DNA of 26,796 nt from Stramentimicrobium sp964433555 (GTDB lineage Bacteria; Atribacterota; Phoenicimicrobiia; Phoenicimicrobiales; Stramentimicrobiaceae): assembly GCA_964433555.1 (NCBI GenBank), contig CAYSRG010000028.1:1-26796 (forward strand), read 5' to 3'. The translations under genes and the position numbers were made by a program. This document shows positions 23,003 through 26,796 of the stretch, one piece after another (the stretch's first letter is position 1; each line of letters opens with the position of its first letter). Below the pieces are notes generated by a model. That model searched no databases and was not told where the DNA came from. It saw only the letters and a program-made list of their open reading frames with translations.

Positions 23003-23449
23003 ATGTTATCCGAAACTCAGAACAAGATAATTCTAACCAAAATAATAGCTACGGCAGGAATCATACTGGTATAGATACCTATTTTATTGACCATATTGTC
23101 CGCAATCGCAGGAACAATATCGGATCATATGCTGCGATTTGACTACCTAATGCCAGCAGAACTTTTCCCAATTGCCTTCATAGGTGCACTACTACTGCTC
23201 TGGGCAGCACTAAGAGGGCATTTAAAGCAAAAAAATATTGCTTGGGGATTAGGTATAGCTATATTCTTCCTGATCAGTACTCAAACAATTGCTATACTCA
23301 GCGGACTTGCTTCAGGTTCTATTAAACCTGTCGGTTGGATCTGGGCAATAGCCTTGACCTGTATTGCTCTTTATACCCTGGCTATTATAAATATTGGTTT
23401 AGCAGGTATCTCATTAATCATGGAAATTAACTTTATCAATAAACAATAA
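23003..23449 (+). pseudogene. Four-helix membrane protein interrupted by TAG
   Basis: From ATG 23003 (GAGG about 12 bases upstream) the frame runs to TAA at 23447-23449 with one TAG at codon 24 (23072-23074), inside the first membrane helix (KIIATAGIILV, stop, IPILLTILSAIAG). Three further helices follow: LFPIAFIGALLLLWAAL, IAWGLGIAIFFLISTQTIA and WIWAIALTCIALYTLAIIN. A TGG-to-TAG change would explain the break. I do not recognise the family. The part from 23087 onward could only be made with an internal start. Confidence 0.6.
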
Positions 23450-23503
23450 CAATGTAGTTTTTTAAAGAATTAAGGCGATATAGTGTAAAAAGGTAAGAAA
23501 AAA

Positions 23504-23560
23504 GGCACCATCTTCTGTGGATACGCTTTTATAACAATCCTGGAAGAGATGCCCTTTTCT
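23504..23560 (+). terminator. Possible terminator after the membrane-protein gene
   Basis: GGCA...ATCTTC (23504-23514) can pair imperfectly with GAAGAGATGCC (23543-23553), followed by CTTTTCT. The stem has bulges and a long loop, so the call is weak. Confidence 0.3.
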
Positions 23561-23738
23561 ATTACATTGCCTGTTATAGTCATAGACCTAACTGGCATTT
23601 AGTATTATCTCCTGGTGAATATGTCTTCTTATTCTGTTATAAAGAAATTTGCTTAATAACTAATATAATGATGAATAAGGATTTTCTATTATCAAACTAA
23701 CAATATTTTCAACTTTCAATAATAGAGGCATGGTAGGC

Positions 23739-24731
23739 CTACTTAAATATTTCAGTCATGGTGACCTCTATTGAAGTTACTTCCCCCGGGAATATTTCTA
23801 ATTCTTCTATCCAAGCTCTGAAACCATCTTTAATTATTACCATTTCATAATAGCCTATTTCTATATCTGGCAATGTTTTAGGATACATAGATGTTGTGGC
23901 AATATAAGTACCGTTTAGAAATATTTTTGCTTCTCCTTGATTGCTCTTAATGGATATTGAGCCATATTTTGGTTGAGGCTCTAAATCAACATAGATTCTT
24001 GACACTTGTTCAGATGATACTGTTATTTCGCTTATCCACTCACGGTAACCGGGAAGTGATAATTTAATGATATGGGAACCGACAGGAATTTGAGTTAAAT
24101 TCAGTGGTGTCAATCCCTCATAGCTATCATCTAAATAAATATCTGCCCCCTTGGGATTAGAATTAACTGCGATGGAACCAGTTGCCCTTTGAGATTCTAA
24201 ATCAGCAAAAATACGAACTGTTTGAGAAGAAGTTATAGTAATTTCACTATTCCATTCTTGATAATCAGCTAATACTAATTTAAGTGCATGTCTACCAACA
24301 GGGATATCCCTTAAATTAAGGGGAGTTTGGCCTTTATAGGCATTATCCAGATATACCCGGGCACCCTGGGGATTGGAGTTAACTGCAATAGAACCAACGG
24401 ATGGTTTAGCCAGGGGAACTAAATCAGCAGTAATTTTCACCGTTAGAATAGGTAAAACTGCGACAGAGCTACTCCAATCTTCATAACCAGACAATACTAA
24501 TTTTATGCTGTATTGACCTACGGGAACATCTTTTATAGTTAATGGTGTATCGCCCTTATATTGGTTGTCTAAAAATACTCTGGCACCTGAAGGATTTGAA
24601 TTTATAGAGAGGGCACCATATCTTAACTGCTGGGCATAGCCGGCAAGACCTATAGTTAAACAAAGAAAAGTGATTATAAATGTTAGTAACAATATTTTTA
24701 AATATTTATCGAAAAAAATACTTTGCCTCAT
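23739..24731 (-). CDS. Exported protein with four PEGA repeats
   Basis: The 330-residue protein has an N-terminal signal or anchor (about 12-33, LKILLLTFIITFLCLTIGLA) and four tandem PEGA domains at about 41-110, 113-182, 185-253 and 257-327. Each starts GSIAVNSNPxGAxxYLD or a variant, continues KGxTPLxLxxIPVG, and ends in LxGYxxW. The fourth is the most divergent. PEGA domains are surface beta-folds found in envelope proteins and S-layer-type modules, with no catalytic residues. AAGGAGGT lies 6 bases before the ATG, a full match to the anti-Shine-Dalgarno. Repeats 2 and 3 look closest to each other, so internal duplication is likely. Confidence 0.93.
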   Translation of the reverse strand: MRQSIFFDKYLKILLLTFIITFLCLTIGLAGYAQQLRYGALSINSNPSGARVFLDNQYKGDTPLTIKDVPVGQYSIKLVLSGYEDWSSSVAVLPILTVKITADLVPLAKPSVGSIAVNSNPQGARVYLDNAYKGQTPLNLRDIPVGRHALKLVLADYQEWNSEITITSSQTVRIFADLESQRATGSIAVNSNPKGADIYLDDSYEGLTPLNLTQIPVGSHIIKLSLPGYREWISEITVSSEQVSRIYVDLEPQPKYGSISIKSNQGEAKIFLNGTYIATTSMYPKTLPDIEIGYYEMVIIKDGFRAWIEELEIFPGEVTSIEVTMTEIFK

Positions 24732-25228
24732 AGTGATACCTCCTTAAGAAATCTATTTTTTTGGCAAAAGTAACTATAAAAATATCCTCCTCCCTTCTAT
24801 CTATAACTTAAAGATTATTTATCATAGAACAAACAAACACTTATGCTATATTATTATACACTTTTTTTATTCTACTAACACCCAAAACTATTTTGCATTT
24901 TGTCTTCTTTGCCTCTCTATTTACCTTATTCAGTGTTATAAATATTCCCCAGGATATTTGATAATCTTTTTCACGATACATCCATACCCCTGGGATAATT
25001 AATATAGCAATAATTTGATTTACATTTAATTGATTAAGTATAAATATTCTATAGCCACCGATATGTTTAATAACGAAGTTCGCAACTTTCTGAAATCAAT
25101 TCAGCATTAATAACTGGATGGAGTCTTCTATTTGTAGGGATTGATTTCTTTTCCTTCAGGCTATTTTTTCAGAAACAATAGAATTTCTTGCCGACAAGTT
25201 AAAATCAGTACAGATAGAACCCCGCTGG
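24732..25228. other. Intergenic interval upstream of the PEGA gene
   Basis: Apart from the doubtful frame at 24841-25107, the interval holds the PEGA gene leader, which includes a second purine-rich GGGAGGAGG stretch near 24787-24796, and AT-rich sequence. No promoter with two good boxes was found. Confidence 0.35.
24841..25107 (-). pseudogene. Protein-like frame lacking a good start, upstream of the PEGA gene
   Basis: On the minus strand one frame is open for 84 codons (25095 to TAA at 24841-24843). Its text is coding-like (KVANFVIKHIGGYRIFIL, then WMYREKDYQISWGIFITL, then TKCKIVLGVSRIKK). The only upstream ATG in frame (25105-25107) is separated by a TGA at 25096-25098, and no ribosome site is seen. 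It may be a broken gene. I recognise no family. Confidence 0.3.
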
Positions 25229-26095
25229 CTACAAGCGGCTGACGATACGTTCAATAGTTAAGGGAGCAGAGCCTTCATAGTGGTTATTGACATTAATACA
25301 CAATCGTACCTTTTTTATGATTAAATCACGTATCATGTCTGCCAATCGATCCAGTTCTTCTTCCCTGGGTTCCCACAATTGATTCCAATTACCCTGGCTT
25401 TTCTCCTCCATTGCCTTTCGATCACCGCCCATAAGTCTAATTACAGTAAATTTTTCAATGAGATCATGATAATTTTTATACAGATCAAAGATAGAAGGCA
25501 TGTAATATCCTTGTAAAAATACATGATTCAGATTAGAGGATTTTAAAAAAGAAAAATATTCTTTATTCAGGTAATTGGGATTTCTAATCTCTATACAATA
25601 ATTCATATCAGATGGACACCTGCTTATAAATCTGGAAATTTTGTCCTGAAAAATTTTTTGACCCGGCATCTTCTTTTTATTCAGATATTCAAACTGGAAG
25701 ATAAATGCAGTTAGATGATCTTTCATGGGATGCAGTAAATAATAAAATTCAGCAAAAAGTTCATTAGAAAGAAAAAAGGGATTTTCAGTTAAGGGCATTT
25801 TTTTGTTTTGTGAATAATAATGAGTCAGAGTAATGGAATTCGGGACTTTTACACTAAACTGAAATTGTTGGGAGACAGAGGACACATATTCCCTGACAAC
25901 TTCCGGTTTGGGTAAAACAACTTTGTTACCTGGAAACAACGACCAGAACCACTGGTCAATTTCAACCGTATCATAATGCTTAGCATATTCTGATAAATAT
26001 TTATTACCAACCTCTTCTGAATAGACAATCCCTTTCCAGGAAGGATACTTCCAGCTGCAGGTTCCTATTCTAACCAGATCAGAAATTTGCTTCAT
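25229..26095 (-). CDS. DUF72 (YecE-like) protein
   Basis: The 288-residue TIM-barrel-like protein of the DUF72/YecE family opens with RIGTCSWKYPSWKGIVY and EYAKHYDTVEIDQWFW. It continues with QFQFSVKVPNSITLTH, the FIFQFEYLN segment, YCIEIRNPNYLNKEYF, and a late VIRLMGGDR. Function is not established; the fold resembles sugar-phosphate or endonuclease IV-like barrels. AAAGGA lies about 6 bases upstream. It follows the DUF488 gene by 14 bases, a pairing commonly seen, so the two are probably co-transcribed. Confidence 0.9.
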   Translation of the reverse strand: MKQISDLVRIGTCSWKYPSWKGIVYSEEVGNKYLSEYAKHYDTVEIDQWFWSLFPGNKVVLPKPEVVREYVSSVSQQFQFSVKVPNSITLTHYYSQNKKMPLTENPFFLSNELFAEFYYLLHPMKDHLTAFIFQFEYLNKKKMPGQKIFQDKISRFISRCPSDMNYCIEIRNPNYLNKEYFSFLKSSNLNHVFLQGYYMPSIFDLYKNYHDLIEKFTVIRLMGGDRKAMEEKSQGNWNQLWEPREEELDRLADMIRDLIIKKVRLCINVNNHYEGSAPLTIERIVSRL

Positions 26096-26109
26096 AATAT
26101 ATCCTTTGT

Positions 26110-26478
26110 CTAAAATAATTCTTTTCTGGATTCTAATTTCATAAGATAATGTTTTAAAACTGAGGCATTATTCTTTTCTTCATTCTTAGAACTAAACAGT
26201 AAGGTAACCTGACCTTTCCTGGAATGTTCTACCAAAGTCTTCAGTATTGTCTCGTGTTTCTCCAACTCCAATAAATATCTTTTTTCAAAATCATCCCAGC
26301 TTAATTCGCCTGAATGGAAAGACTTTCGTAACCAATCCGAAGGAGCGGCTTCTTTAAGCCATTGGTCTATTTTTACCTGTTCTTTAGAAAGTCCACGGGG
26401 CCAAAGCCGATCAACAAGAACACGATATCCGTCCTGTGGTACAGGTGCTTCATAGATACGCTTTAATGCAATGGGCAT
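26110..26478 (-). CDS. DUF488 (YeaO-like) protein
   Basis: The 122-residue protein of the DUF488/YeaO family has IALKRIYEAPVPQDGYRVLV, the signature DRLWPRGLSKEQ, WLKEAAPSDWLRKSFHSG, FEKRYLLELE, and VTLLFSSKNEEKNNASVLKH. The conserved Arg/Trp/Arg and the C-terminal segment resemble an enzymatic pocket, but no reaction is known. GGAGG lies 7 bases before the ATG. It is the first gene of a two-gene unit with the DUF72 gene. The upstream AT-rich region has a TATAAT near 26550 on the minus strand without a good -35. Confidence 0.9.
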   Translation of the reverse strand: MPIALKRIYEAPVPQDGYRVLVDRLWPRGLSKEQVKIDQWLKEAAPSDWLRKSFHSGELSWDDFEKRYLLELEKHETILKTLVEHSRKGQVTLLFSSKNEEKNNASVLKHYLMKLESRKELF

Positions 26479-26796
26479 TTTTCTGCCTCCTTCAATAATT
26501 TAATATTAAATATATATGCTTCTTTTCACATCATCATATTATAATGTAAAATAGAAAACAAGTAGATATTTGTTTATTGCATTTATAAAAAGGAAAGGAT
26601 AAATAAAAAAGTTAATCGAAGAAATTCAGGTTGGATCAAGTCTTCAAAATATACCTGTTTAGTATCAAACATCATTCCAGGACTCGATTCCACTTCTTAT
26701 CGCAATATTATCCCTATCTTTATGTTAGTGTAAAATTTACAGTGGTATCTTAAAACTTGCCCTTTAACATAAAAAAGGTGTAGACTTACCTAAAAA
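26479..26796. other. Terminal interval
   Basis: No intact gene. A short plus-strand frame near 26607 follows an AAAGGAAAGGA stretch but starts with ATA, not ATG, and reaches TAG after 19 codons (KKLIEEIQVGSSLQNIPV). It is possibly the front of a gene with a damaged start. The rest shows no structure I can name. Confidence 0.35.

Noticed and set aside
1..26796. CRISPR array, transposon or prophage
   Set aside because: I saw no regularly spaced repeats, transposase or integrase text, or phage structural genes on either strand.

Overview
This window comes from a low-G+C, probably anaerobic bacterium. Coding is dense, most genes sit on the minus strand, and many starts have strong Shine-Dalgarno sequences (GGAGG, AAGGAG). 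The gene set (family III CoA-transferase, flavodoxin, dodecin, nitroreductases, PEGA and beta-helix envelope proteins, small lipoproteins) would fit Clostridia-like Firmicutes or Atribacterota-like lineages. No marker gene settles the taxonomy. I see no rRNA, tRNA, CRISPR array or insertion sequence.

Layout. Positions 1-4239 hold the end of a TetR-type regulator, then on the minus strand a VanX-type dipeptidase, a YgjP-type metallopeptidase, a SagB-type nitroreductase and a hexapeptide acetyltransferase. Positions 4446-6661 hold a visibly more G+C-rich CoA-transferase gene with a good terminator, and a plus-strand flavodoxin behind a consensus sigma70 promoter. Positions 6668-10076 hold a frameshifted lipoprotein, a 1-Cys-like peroxiredoxin, a small membrane protein, a GNAT acetyltransferase and a DUF7000/DUF3795 pair. 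Positions 10243-12243 hold a secreted beta-helix lipoprotein preceded by what I read as a tandem glycine riboswitch. Positions 12401-14685 hold a DUF2202 remnant, a small membrane protein, a DUF6530-like protein and two lipoproteins. Positions 14773-17041 hold a compact three-gene operon (methyltransferase, cyclase-fold protein, Imm5-like protein). Positions 17259-19198 hold a broken CPBP protease gene divergent from a broken TipA-like MerR regulator with a 19-bp-spacer promoter. Positions 19304-20241 are a second copy of the DUF7000/DUF3795 pair. The remainder holds a glyoxalase-like gene, dodecin, a nitroreductase, an AhpD-like protein, a four-helix membrane protein, a four-repeat PEGA protein and a DUF488-DUF72 pair.

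Three things stand out. First, the tandem glycine riboswitch sits in front of a glycine-rich surface lipoprotein instead of a glycine catabolism or transport gene. Second, two modules are duplicated inside 14 kb, and in each case one copy is damaged. Third, at least eight genes carry one or two single-base lesions (frameshift or in-frame stop) in otherwise clean reading frames. That means either recent, widespread gene decay or an error-prone assembly, and the raw reads would decide between them.
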